A DNA stretch of 64,000 bases from Kaistia geumhonensis (GTDB lineage: Bacteria; Pseudomonadota; Alphaproteobacteria; Rhizobiales; Kaistiaceae): contig NZ_JAUSWJ010000001.1 in assembly GCF_030815145.1 (NCBI RefSeq), positions 186,001-250,000 on the forward strand, in the 5' to 3' direction. Under the pieces are notes generated by a model. That model was not told where the DNA came from, searched no databases, and saw nothing but the letters and a program-made list of their open reading frames with translations. Position numbers and translations under genes: made by a program. How positions within the stretch are numbered: the stretch's first letter is position 1; each line of letters opens with the position of its first letter. Below are positions 54,716 to 61,743 of the stretch, piece after piece.

Positions 54716-55225
54716 TCAGCGCTTGGCTTCGATTCCGGTCGCTTCGTCCCGCTTCAGGTAGCGCACCGTGATGTCGGGCAACATCTCGCCGACCCAGTGC
54801 GCCGCCTCGATCTCCTCGTCCAGGATCGCCTGCAGCACGGCGGCGGTCGCCGTGTCGCCGACCTCTTCGGCGGCAGCGACGAGAACGCGGTAGGACGCGA
54901 TCTCCATGTGTTCGAAGGTGTAGAGCGCCATCGCACCCTTGACGATCTCGTCGGCAGCGAACATGCCGCCGATCCCCTGACTCATGGCCGTCACCTTGCC
55001 GGCGAGATCCTTGATCGTCGACGTGTCACCACCACGCGCGGTGATGCAGGATTCGAGACGGCGCGACTGCTCCCGCGTCACGGCCAGATGTTCTTCGACC
55101 TTTGCGCGGACATCGGCATAATTTTCGATCCGCTTCGCCAGCGCGTCGAGCATGGTCACGGCCTGCTCCTCCATCGCATGGGCGTCGCGCAGCCATTGCA
55201 TCAGCCGGTCTTCGGCGGTGACCAT
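54716..55225 (-). CDS. Ferritin-like DUF892 protein (YciF type)
   Basis: 169 residues from the ATG at 55225 with GGAG upstream. The four-helix layout with repeated Glu/His positions (LRDAHAMEEQAV, EEHLAVTREQSRRLE, YTFEHMEIASYR, LDEEIEAAHWV) fits DUF892, a stress-related ferritin-like family that may bind a di-metal centre. An EcfG-type promoter lies 35 bases upstream. A second DUF892 protein is encoded at 59654. Confidence 0.88.
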   Translation of the reverse strand: MVTAEDRLMQWLRDAHAMEEQAVTMLDALAKRIENYADVRAKVEEHLAVTREQSRRLESCITARGGDTSTIKDLAGKVTAMSQGIGGMFAADEIVKGAMALYTFEHMEIASYRVLVAAAEEVGDTATAAVLQAILDEEIEAAHWVGEMLPDITVRYLKRDEATGIEAKR

Positions 55226-55259
55226 TTTTCGTTCTCCAGATTTTCGGGGGTCCTGACGA

Positions 55260-55284
55260 AACCTTCGCCGTCGCCGCTTGTTCC
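55260..55284 (-). promoter_or_regulatory. EcfG-type promoter of the DUF892 gene
   Basis: On the minus strand GGAAC-N17-GTT, with the -10 element 35 bases before the ATG at 55225. Confidence 0.8.
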
Positions 55285-55315
55285 GGAATGATGAACAATG
55301 GCTGGAGACCATCCG

Positions 55316-55573
55316 ATGGACGGGTTCGAGGCGCAGGAGCGCTATGCGTCGCTCTTGAGGTCTATCGAGGCGCTGGTGACCGAGCGCAAGCGGCAAGCGG
55401 GGATCGCGACCGATCTGGAGCGCCGCGGCCACGGCAACGCCGCCATCCGCGCGCGCCAGATGCTCGCCTCGCTCGATGGATCACTCGCGGCGTTCCAGGA
55501 GCGCAAGGCCGAATACGAGGCCGGACCTGAGCGAGACCATCTCGAAGCCCCGCTCGCGCAGGACGAAGCGTGA
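55316..55573 (+). CDS. Small conserved-looking protein, unknown function
   Basis: 85 residues from the ATG at 55316, preferred because GGAG lies 8 bases upstream; an ATG at 55298 is in frame. It is hydrophilic and probably helical (EAQERYASLLRSIEALVTERKR, quoted in part, then RARQMLASLDGSLAAFQERKAEYE), perhaps a short coiled coil. I do not recognise a family. It is divergent from the DUF892 gene within the stress island. Confidence 0.6.
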   Translation: MDGFEAQERYASLLRSIEALVTERKRQAGIATDLERRGHGNAAIRARQMLASLDGSLAAFQERKAEYEAGPERDHLEAPLAQDEA

Positions 55574-55607
55574 TGTGACGCAGCGTCCGTTCCGCCGTTC
55601 GTCGCGG

Positions 55608-55817
55608 CTATTTCGGCCGCTTCGGCAAGGACGGATCGGGCTCGGTATGGGCGTCCCAGTCCTTGGCGATGCTCTCGCCATCTCCCGTGACACGGGGCGC
55701 AGCGCTGTCGAGACCGCTATTCCTGGCATCACCCTGGTTCGGCGCGAATTGCGGCGCCGCGTCTCGCTTCGCTGCCGGTTCGTCAATCTTGTCAGTCGGC
55801 TGGCTTGGTTTCTTCAT
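55608..55817 (-). CDS. Small disordered protein under an EcfG-type promoter
   Basis: 69 residues starting MKKPSQPTDKIDEPAAKRD and ending DPSLPKRPK. Rich in Pro, Asp, Ala and Lys with hardly any hydrophobic residues, so likely unfolded. A GGAAC-N17-GTT promoter lies 29 bases upstream, which is the main reason to call it real. Function unknown; small hydrophilic proteins of this kind are often produced in general stress. Confidence 0.68.
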   Translation of the reverse strand: MKKPSQPTDKIDEPAAKRDAAPQFAPNQGDARNSGLDSAAPRVTGDGESIAKDWDAHTEPDPSLPKRPK

Positions 55818-55845
55818 GGCCTGCTCCGCTCCCGCCCCTCACCAG

Positions 55846-55870
55846 AACCGTCGAGCGGGGCGGGTGTTCC
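55846..55870 (-). promoter_or_regulatory. EcfG-type promoter of the 69-residue protein
   Basis: On the minus strand GGAAC-N17-GTT, 29 bases before the ATG at 55817. It is back to back with the plus-strand site at 55884. Confidence 0.78.
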
Positions 55871-55883
55871 TCATGGATGACGA

Positions 55884-55908
55884 GGAACAGGCGGCGAGCA
55901 TTGGGGTT
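55884..55908 (+). promoter_or_regulatory. EcfG-type promoter of the DUF4142 gene
   Basis: GGAAC-N17-GTT, with the -10 element 33 bases before the ATG at 55942. Confidence 0.8.
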
Positions 55909-55941
55909 CGGTCGGTATCCAGGCGAAACGGAGATGCCGCG

Positions 55942-56499
55942 ATGACCAGAACACCCTTAGCCGCCATGACCGGCCCCATGAGGGCCGCAGCCCTCGCGCT
56001 GACGCTGATCGTGGCGCCGGCGCCGTTGTTCGCGCAGACCGCCAATGACAGCGGCGGCGCAAGCAGATCCGATGTCCAGCCGGAATCCGAGGCTTTCGCC
56101 ATGAAGGCGACGATCGCTGGGCTCTACGAAATCGAGGCGGGGCGGATCGCCAGCGAGAAGGCCAAGAATGCCGATGTTCGAGCCTTCGGCCAGCAGATGG
56201 TGACCGATCACTCCAAGGCCGATGAGGAACTGCGACAGGTCGCCGGCGTCATGAAGCTGCCGATGACGACGGATGCCGCCCATGAAGCGCTGCTGCAGCA
56301 GCTTCGGAATGCCGGCGACGATTTCGACAGGATCTATGTCCAGCAGCAGATCGAGGCGCATAAGGAAGCGGTGGAGCTCTTCACACAGTTCTCGACAACC
56401 GGGCCGAACGGTACCTTCCGCGGCTTTGCCGCCAAGACGCTGCCCGTGCTGCAGATGCATCAGGAAATGGCGGGCCGGCTGGCCGAGCAGGTCAAGTAG
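55942..56499 (+). CDS. DUF4142 exported ferritin-like protein
   Basis: 185 residues from the ATG at 55942 with GGAG 8 bases upstream. A signal peptide ends near LFAQT. The mature domain fits DUF4142: EAFAMKATIAGLYEIEAGRIA (quoted in part), VRAFGQQMVTDHSKADEEL, YVQQQIEAHKEAVELF and TLPVLQMHQEMAGRL, a four-helix bundle with His/Glu positions. It acts in the periplasm or outer envelope; the role is unknown but the family is often stress induced. It converges with ecfG; a GGGCGACC/GGTCGCCC palindrome at 56509 lies between. Confidence 0.9.
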   Translation: MTRTPLAAMTGPMRAAALALTLIVAPAPLFAQTANDSGGASRSDVQPESEAFAMKATIAGLYEIEAGRIASEKAKNADVRAFGQQMVTDHSKADEELRQVAGVMKLPMTTDAAHEALLQQLRNAGDDFDRIYVQQQIEAHKEAVELFTQFSTTGPNGTFRGFAAKTLPVLQMHQEMAGRLAEQVK

Positions 56500-56562
56500 A
56501 CATGGAAAGGGCGACCGGTCGCCCGGTTGCCCGTTTCAGCCGAGCCTATCTATGCCGGCGGA

Positions 56563-57141
56563 CTAGCGGGGGGATATCCGCCCGGAAGACGACGCCTCGC
56601 TCGCGAGCCAGTCCGACGATTCGACGAGTGCGCCGGCCGACCGTTCGCCAAGCATCTCCAGAACGGCGCCGCGGGCGCGGTTGAGGCGGCTTTTCACCGT
56701 GCCGATGGCGCAGCCACAGACCTCCGCGGCCTCTTCATAGGAGACACCGTGCATGCCGATCAGGACCAGAACTTCGCGATGCGACGGTGAAAGCCGTTCG
56801 ATGGCGGCTTCGACCTCCCGCCCTCGCAGCGTCCACTCCTGCGTCGCCAGCACGATCGGCTGCCCGGAGACGCAATCCGCGTCGCCCGGCGCCTCGCGCT
56901 TCGACATGCGGATTCGCGTGTAGAAGGTGTTGCGCATGATCGTGAAAAGCCACGACTTGAGGCGCGTGCCTTCCTCATATTTGTGGATGTTGGCGATCGC
57001 CTTGACCAGGGTTTCCTGCACCAGGTCGTCGGCGTCGTTCGGATTGCGGCAGAACGAGCGCGCGAAGGCGCGCAACGCCGGAATCAGCGCGACGACCGAG
57101 TCGACCTCGCCATTCTGACCGTCCATCAGGTTGAGGTTCAC
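56563..57141 (-). CDS. ecfG: General-stress ECF sigma factor EcfG
   Basis: 192 residues from a GTG at 57141 with GGGAG 8 bases upstream; starts at 57150 (GTG) and 57126 (ATG) are in frame. Region 2 is LIPALRAFARSFCRNPNDADDLVQ (quoted in part) with WLFTIMRNTFYTRIR; region 4 is LSPSHREVLVLIGMHGVSYEEAAEVCGC followed by GTVKSRLNRAR, the typical EcfG/Sig15-type pair. It directs RNA polymerase to GGAAC-N17-GTT promoters. It lies downstream of nepR on the same strand. PhyR is not in the window. Confidence 0.92.
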   Translation of the reverse strand: MNLNLMDGQNGEVDSVVALIPALRAFARSFCRNPNDADDLVQETLVKAIANIHKYEEGTRLKSWLFTIMRNTFYTRIRMSKREAPGDADCVSGQPIVLATQEWTLRGREVEAAIERLSPSHREVLVLIGMHGVSYEEAAEVCGCAIGTVKSRLNRARGAVLEMLGERSAGALVESSDWLASEASSSGRISPR

Positions 57142-57212
57142 GTGGATCACTCCCGCCGACTGCCCCGCAGTGGGAATGCGCCGCCGACGTGAGAGTTCCG
57201 TAGCAGAGGGGC

Positions 57213-57401
57213 TTAGTTCGGCCGACGCCGCTGGCGGCGGATCGAAAGCTCGTTCTGAAGCATCTCCGCGAGCTTCAGGAGACGCTCGGGCACTCGCTCG
57301 CCCTCGATCGCTTCGAGCAGGGTGCCGAGCCGATCATCGACGGCGGCCTCTTCATGCCGATCCGTCCTCGCCTCGTCCTCGTCGGGAGACATCGTCGCCA
57401 T
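57213..57401 (-). CDS. nepR: Anti-sigma factor NepR
   Basis: 62 residues from the ATG at 57401; an ATG at 57392 is also possible. The core VDDRLGTLLEAIEGERVPERLLKLAEMLQNEL (quoted in part) has the two amphipathic helices separated by a VPER turn that typify NepR. It binds EcfG until phosphorylated PhyR takes it away. It lies immediately upstream of ecfG, the usual order. A weak autoregulatory site GGAAC-N17-ATT is found at 57175-57199 between the two genes. Confidence 0.82.
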   Translation of the reverse strand: MATMSPDEDEARTDRHEEAAVDDRLGTLLEAIEGERVPERLLKLAEMLQNELSIRRQRRRPN

Positions 57402-57488
57402 CCGCCGTTCCGCTCCCGCTGCCGATGTCATCTCTCTGGACGAGGCCCGGCGAGAAGGCAAGCGAGACAGGTTTGCGGAAACGGGACG

Positions 57489-57513
57489 GGAACAAGCCCC
57501 GGCGAAGTCGGTT
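57489..57513 (+). promoter_or_regulatory. EcfG-type promoter of the alcohol dehydrogenase operon
   Basis: GGAAC-N17-GTT, with the -10 element 39 bases before the GTG start at 57553. Confidence 0.8.
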
Positions 57514-57552
57514 CGGCAGCGGACAGATCCAATGCGGATTCGGAGAACGCCC

Positions 57553-58728
57553 GTGAGAGCCCTCGTCTGGCATGGCAAGGAAGACATACGCTGCGACACC
57601 GTCAGCGATCCCGAGATCGAGGCGCCGCGCGACGCGATCATCAAGGTGTCGAGTTGCGCCATCTGCGGTTCCGACCTGCATCTCTTTCACAATCTCATTC
57701 CCGCGATGCTGCCCGGCGACATCATGGGGCACGAGTCGATGGGCGAGGTGGTCGAGGTCGGCTCGGGCGTCGGTGACAGCCTCAAGGTCGGCGATCGCAT
57801 CGTCGTCCCCTTCACGATCACCTGCGGCGCGTGCGAACAGTGCCGCCGCGGCAACTTTTCTGTCTGCGAGCGCACCAATCGCCGCAAGGATCTCGCCGAA
57901 AAGGCTTTCGGCCACACCACAGCCGGTCTCTTCGGCTACACGCATCTCACCGGCGGCTATCCGGGCGGGCAGGCGGAGTATCTCCGCGTTCCCTTCGCCG
58001 ATACCACGCATGTGAAGGTGCCCGACGGGCTTGCCGACGAGCAGGTGCTGTTCCTCAGCGACATCCTGCCGACCGGCTGGCAGGCGGCCGCGCAATGCGA
58101 CATCGAGCCCGAGGACACGGTGGCCGTCTGGGGCTGCGGGCCCGTCGGCCAGATGGCGATCCGCGCCGCGATCCTGCTCGGCGCGCGACAGGTGATCGCG
58201 ATCGACTATCTCCCTGAGCGGCTCGGGATGGCCGAGGCCGCTGGCGCGATCGCCATCAACCGAGGCGAGGAGAGCGTCGTCGAGCGGCTCAACGAGCTGA
58301 CCGGCGGGAAAGGTCCCGAAAAGTGCATTGATGCCGTCGGCACCGAGAGCCATGTCGACCTTTCGTTGCCCGATACGATCATGGACCGGGGCATGCAGCT
58401 GCTGATGCCGGGAAGCGATCGGGCGCATGTGCTGCGCGAGATCATCTATTGCTGCCGCCCGGCCGGCATCGTCTCGGTTCCAGGCGTTTATGCCGGCCTC
58501 GCCGACAAGATTCCGCTCGGCGCGGCGATGAACAAGGGTCTCACCTTCCGCATGGGCCAGACGCATGTGCGGCGCTGGACCGACGACCTCATGCGCCGCA
58601 TCGCCGAAGGCGAGATCGATCCTTCCTTCGTCATCACCCACACCGTCGGTCTCGAGGACGGACCCGAGATGTACCGCGTGTTCCGCGACAAGCAGGACAG
58701 CTGCATCAAGGTCGTTCTGAAGCCCTGA
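57553..58728 (+). CDS. Zinc-dependent alcohol dehydrogenase (FdhA/GutB-like)
   Basis: 391 residues from a GTG with GGAG 7 bases upstream; an ATG at 57532 is in frame but very near the transcription start. Catalytic zinc: Cys in CAICGSDLHLFH and GHESMGEVVEVG; structural zinc cysteines in CGACEQCRRGNFSVC. The NAD-binding motif is VWGCGPVGQMA. The 391-residue length and the extra FGYTHLTGGYPGGQAEYL loop put it with glutathione-independent formaldehyde dehydrogenase-like enzymes. The true substrate is unknown. First gene of an EcfG-controlled pair. Confidence 0.92.
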   Translation: MRALVWHGKEDIRCDTVSDPEIEAPRDAIIKVSSCAICGSDLHLFHNLIPAMLPGDIMGHESMGEVVEVGSGVGDSLKVGDRIVVPFTITCGACEQCRRGNFSVCERTNRRKDLAEKAFGHTTAGLFGYTHLTGGYPGGQAEYLRVPFADTTHVKVPDGLADEQVLFLSDILPTGWQAAAQCDIEPEDTVAVWGCGPVGQMAIRAAILLGARQVIAIDYLPERLGMAEAAGAIAINRGEESVVERLNELTGGKGPEKCIDAVGTESHVDLSLPDTIMDRGMQLLMPGSDRAHVLREIIYCCRPAGIVSVPGVYAGLADKIPLGAAMNKGLTFRMGQTHVRRWTDDLMRRIAEGEIDPSFVITHTVGLEDGPEMYRVFRDKQDSCIKVVLKP

Positions 58729-58739
58729 GAGAGGTCATC

Positions 58740-59585
58740 ATGCGCAGTCTAGCCAATCTCACGCGCCCGGAAGGCGATCCCAAGATTCTCGCGAGCGGGC
58801 CTTCGGCGGTGCCGGCTGCCGATCGCCTCGCCAAGGGGCTCGGCTGGTTCAGCATAGGCCTCGGGCTGACACAGCTTTTCGTCCCGCACGTCCTCACCCG
58901 CACGCTCGGGCTGAAGGGCAGGGAAGGGCTCATGCGCGTGTTCGGCGCGCGCGAGATCGCGTCGGGTGTGCTCACGCTCTCGACCGAAAGGCAGACCGGC
59001 ATGACCAGTCGCGTCGTCGGCGACATGCTCGATCTGGCGGTGCTCGGCGTTGCGCTCGGTTCGGACAACCGCAAGCGCAGCAATGTCGGCGCCGCGCTCG
59101 CCATGACCGCCGGGCTCACGCTGATCGATCTCGCGGTGCGCAAGGCGCTCGCCGACACGCATGGCCGCCGCGGCCGTCCGCGCGACTATGCCGACCGCAG
59201 CGGCTTCCCCTCGAAGCCCCATGGCTCCGACGACCACAAGGCCCGGGATGGCAAATCCGAAGGGACCAAGTCGGAGAACGACAATCTGAAGAGCCCTGGG
59301 TCGGATGGGACCAAGTCGGAGGGTCTGAAGTCTGAGGGAGCGAAGTCGGAGCACATCAAGTCGGAGCAACCCAAGTCGGCCGGATCGATATCCGGCGTCG
59401 GCTCGGGCGGCGTGAAGCCGTCCTCGGGTCAACCCGGGACATCGCAGGGTCACACCTCGCCGACGTCGGCTCCGGCTTCGCCGTCGGATCAGGGGGCCTC
59501 GAAGCCGAGTGGAGCCACGACGGATTCGGGTCCGAGCGGTGGCCCCGTGTCGTTTCAGGAGCCTCCCGCCTCGAACTCGCAATGA
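58740..59585 (+). CDS. Membrane protein with a KSE-repeat low-complexity tail
   Basis: 281 residues. The N-terminal 140 residues contain three to four hydrophobic segments (LGWFSIGLGLTQLFVPHVL, ILTLST-flanking VVGDMLDLAVLGVALG, ALAMTAGLTLIDLAV). From about residue 171 to 214 the protein is a run of short units built on KSE (GKSEG, TKSEN, LKSEG, AKSEH, IKSEQ), then a Ser/Gly/Pro-rich tail to the end. It begins 11 bases after the dehydrogenase stop. The membrane half resembles the N-terminal part of proteins that accompany such dehydrogenases, which as I recall often carry a SRPBCC domain; here that domain is absent. Confidence 0.72.
   Translation: MRSLANLTRPEGDPKILASGPSAVPAADRLAKGLGWFSIGLGLTQLFVPHVLTRTLGLKGREGLMRVFGAREIASGVLTLSTERQTGMTSRVVGDMLDLAVLGVALGSDNRKRSNVGAALAMTAGLTLIDLAVRKALADTHGRRGRPRDYADRSGFPSKPHGSDDHKARDGKSEGTKSENDNLKSPGSDGTKSEGLKSEGAKSEHIKSEQPKSAGSISGVGSGGVKPSSGQPGTSQGHTSPTSAPASPSDQGASKPSGATTDSGPSGGPVSFQEPPASNSQ
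59251..59380 (+). repeat. Degenerate 15-bp in-frame repeats (KSE units)
   Basis: AAGTCGGAG recurs in frame at roughly 15-base spacing, with slips, inside the preceding gene. It codes for the KSE-x-x units of the tail. Confidence 0.75.
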
Positions 59586-59653
59586 GGCGTCCGAGCGGGA
59601 ACGAATACCTTCCCAATTACTTGAATGCGTACCCCACAAGACGGAGATGTGAC

Positions 59654-60142
59654 ATGGTTCAGCAGAATCTCGAGACGCTGTTTGTCGAGACGCTCAAGGA
59701 TATCTTCTACGCGGAGAAGCAGATCCTGAAGGCGCTTCCGAAGATGGCGCGCAGCGCCGAGTCGCCGGAACTGAAACAGGCGTTCCTAAACCACCGCGAA
59801 GAGACCGAAGGTCAGGTCGAGCGGCTGCAGCAGATCTTTGAGATGCTGGAGAAGCCGGCGCGCGGCAAGACCTGCGACGCCATTCTCGGCATCATCGAGG
59901 AGGGCAAGGAGGTGATGGAGGAGTTCGCGGGCTCCGAGGCGCTCGACGCCGGCCTCACCGCGGCCGCGCAGGCTGTCGAGCACTACGAGATCGCGCGCTA
60001 TGGCACGCTGAAGACCTGGGCGACGCAGCTCGGCATGAAGGACGCGGCGACGCTCCTCGACCAGACGCTCCAGGAGGAGAAGAAGGCCGACGAACTGCTG
60101 AGCCGCCTCGCCGGGCAGACCGTCAACAAGAAGGCCGCGTGA
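59654..60142 (+). CDS. Ferritin-like DUF892 protein (YciE/YciF type)
   Basis: 162 residues with GGAG 7 bases before the ATG. ETLKDIFYAEKQILKALPKMA, EETEGQVERLQQIFE and AVEHYEIARYGTLKTWA are standard DUF892 helices with the metal-type Glu/His positions. Such proteins are linked to osmotic and general stress. A near-match GGAAC-N17-CTT lies at 59598-59622, so EcfG control is possible but not shown. A strong terminator follows. Confidence 0.92.
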   Translation: MVQQNLETLFVETLKDIFYAEKQILKALPKMARSAESPELKQAFLNHREETEGQVERLQQIFEMLEKPARGKTCDAILGIIEEGKEVMEEFAGSEALDAGLTAAAQAVEHYEIARYGTLKTWATQLGMKDAATLLDQTLQEEKKADELLSRLAGQTVNKKAA

Positions 60143-60167
60143 CGCTCCAGCGTCCTCGCAACTCCGA

Positions 60168-60200
60168 AACCCGGTGCCTCCCTGGCGCCGGGTTTTTCTT
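60168..60200 (+). terminator. Intrinsic terminator after the DUF892 gene
   Basis: AACCCGGTGCC pairs with GGCGCCGGGTT (11 bp, one G-T) around TCCCT and is followed by TTTTT, a classic rho-independent terminator. Confidence 0.9.
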
Positions 60201-60286
60201 GTTGGTCCCGTCCGCATCCGCCGGCGCCTGCGCAATTGCCGCGCCGCCGGGGCTGGCCTAACCTTCCGCACAAACGGGAGGAGCCG

Positions 60287-60769
60287 ATGCAACGCACGAC
60301 CATCGCCATCGACGACGACCTCGCTGCCGCGCTCGACGCCTATGTCGGGAGCACCGGGGCCGCGAGCCGGTCGGAAGCGATCCGCGATCTCGTGCGGCGC
60401 GGTCTCGCGGCGAGGCCCGAGGCGCCGGCGCATGCCGCCTGCTTCGCGGTCGTCAGCTGCACCGTCGACCAATCCGTGCGCGGCCTCGCGCTGCGCGTGC
60501 CGCAGGGGCGGCTCGACCGTCACGACCAGACGATCGCCGCGCTATCGGTTCCGCTCGGCCACACGACCTCGGTCGAAGTCACGATCATGCGCGGAGAGGT
60601 CGGCGCCGTCTCGGCCTATGCCGAGGCCCTGTTCTCCGAACGTGGAATCATGCACGGCTCGACCAGCCTGATCCCGATCGTCGAGGAGGTGTCGTCGCAC
60701 AGCCATGGCGACGATCACGCCCATCATCATCACCATCTCAAGGTTCTGAGCGGCTTCCAGCCGGCGTAG
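60287..60769 (+). CDS. NikR-like ribbon-helix-helix regulator without canonical nickel ligands
   Basis: 160 residues from the ATG at 60287 with GGGAGGAG upstream. Residues 1-45 are a ribbon-helix-helix (QRTTIAIDDDLAAALDAYV, SRSEAIRDLVRRGL). Residues 50-135 match the NikR ACT-like metal domain, ending SAYAEALFSERGIMHGS. From Asp80 onward it aligns without gaps to E. coli NikR as I recall it, but the nickel ligands His87, His89 and Cys95 are Ser87, Pro89 and Ser95; only His79 (position of His76) remains. The C-terminus adds a His-rich tail (SHSHGDDHAHHHHH). No nickel transporter gene is adjacent. Confidence 0.83.
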   Translation: MQRTTIAIDDDLAAALDAYVGSTGAASRSEAIRDLVRRGLAARPEAPAHAACFAVVSCTVDQSVRGLALRVPQGRLDRHDQTIAALSVPLGHTTSVEVTIMRGEVGAVSAYAEALFSERGIMHGSTSLIPIVEEVSSHSHGDDHAHHHHHLKVLSGFQPA

Positions 60770-60776
60770 CCCGCGC

Positions 60777-61649
60777 TCAGACTTCGAACCGGCCATCGCG
60801 GAACTGGTCGGCCAGGAACGACACGAAGCGCGTCACTTTCGGACTCGAGAGGCGCTGCGAGGCGTGCAGGATCCAGACCTCGACCGGACGATTGAGGACG
60901 CTGCCCCATGAGACGAGGCGGCCTGCCGCGATGTCACGCGCCGTCAGCGAGATGGGCAGCACCGCCGCGCCGCCGCCAGCCTTTGCGGCCTCGTAGACCA
61001 TGAGCATCGACGACAGACGGAGGACCGGCCGGGGCATGAAGCTCGCCTCGCCCCCATCCGTCATCACGAGCCATGGGCGGATTTCACCGGCGCGGCTCAT
61101 GAGGACGGCGGGAACCGCGCTGCCGGAGGCCGGCCTTGCGATCTCCGGGACGGCCGCGAGAACCAGTTCGTCCGTGACGAGCCGTCGCCCGACCATGCTC
61201 TCGTTCGGCTTCGGATTGGTGCGGATGACGAGATCGTAGCCTTCCTCGACAGGATCGACGAAACGATCCTCCGCGGTAATCTCGATCTCGAGGCGCGGGT
61301 GCAGCCGCGAAAACGCCGCCGCTGCGCGGCTGAGCGCGACTTGAGAGAAGAGGACGGGAGCGCTGATCCGCAGCAGGCCGGCGAGTTCGCCGCCGCCGTT
61401 GCGGATGTCATCGCCGGCCTGCGCGAGATCGGCGAGCGGCCCTCGTGCTCGCGCGAACAGGGCCGCGCCGGCCTCGGTCAGGCGCAGCGACTGCGGTCCG
61501 CGCTCGATCAGCCGAACCTGAAGCGCATTCTCCAGCTCTGCCAGCTTCCGTGACAGGGTGGCCTTGGATCGGCCGCTGCCGCGCGCCGCTCGCCCGAGGC
61601 CGCCATGCGTGGCGACGAGAACGAAATCGGCGAGAGCGTCGAAGTCCAT
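60777..61649 (-). CDS. LysR-family transcriptional regulator
   Basis: 290 residues from the ATG at 61649. HTH: LADFVLVATHGGLGRAARGSGRSKATLSRKLAELE (quoted in part), then the effector domain with LLRISAPVLFSQVALSR and EGYDLVIRTNPKPNESMVGRRL (quoted in part). It belongs to the CrgA/AaeR-like group whose members often sit opposite oxidoreductase genes, as here: the quinone-oxidoreductase gene starts 95 bases away on the other strand. It converges with the NikR-like gene, 7 bases between stops. Confidence 0.9.
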   Translation of the reverse strand: MDFDALADFVLVATHGGLGRAARGSGRSKATLSRKLAELENALQVRLIERGPQSLRLTEAGAALFARARGPLADLAQAGDDIRNGGGELAGLLRISAPVLFSQVALSRAAAAFSRLHPRLEIEITAEDRFVDPVEEGYDLVIRTNPKPNESMVGRRLVTDELVLAAVPEIARPASGSAVPAVLMSRAGEIRPWLVMTDGGEASFMPRPVLRLSSMLMVYEAAKAGGGAAVLPISLTARDIAAGRLVSWGSVLNRPVEVWILHASQRLSSPKVTRFVSFLADQFRDGRFEV

Positions 61650-61743
61650 CTGTTCCAAAAGTGGTCCACCCGGTCCCGAATTCGGCATCTGAATGCCAGG
61701 ATTGAAACACACTAGGTTGGGCGTGTCGAAAGGAGAAAACGAC

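Noticed and set aside
57175-57199. GGAAC-N17-ATT between nepR and ecfG as an EcfG promoter
   Set aside because: Position would suit autoregulation, but the -10 element differs from GTT, so it is mentioned only as weak.
59598-59622. GGAAC-N17-CTT upstream of the second DUF892 gene as an EcfG promoter
   Set aside because: The -10 GTT is not matched. A similar CTT site occurs at 36993-37017 before the cold-shock gene. Both might be weak variants, but they do not meet the consensus.
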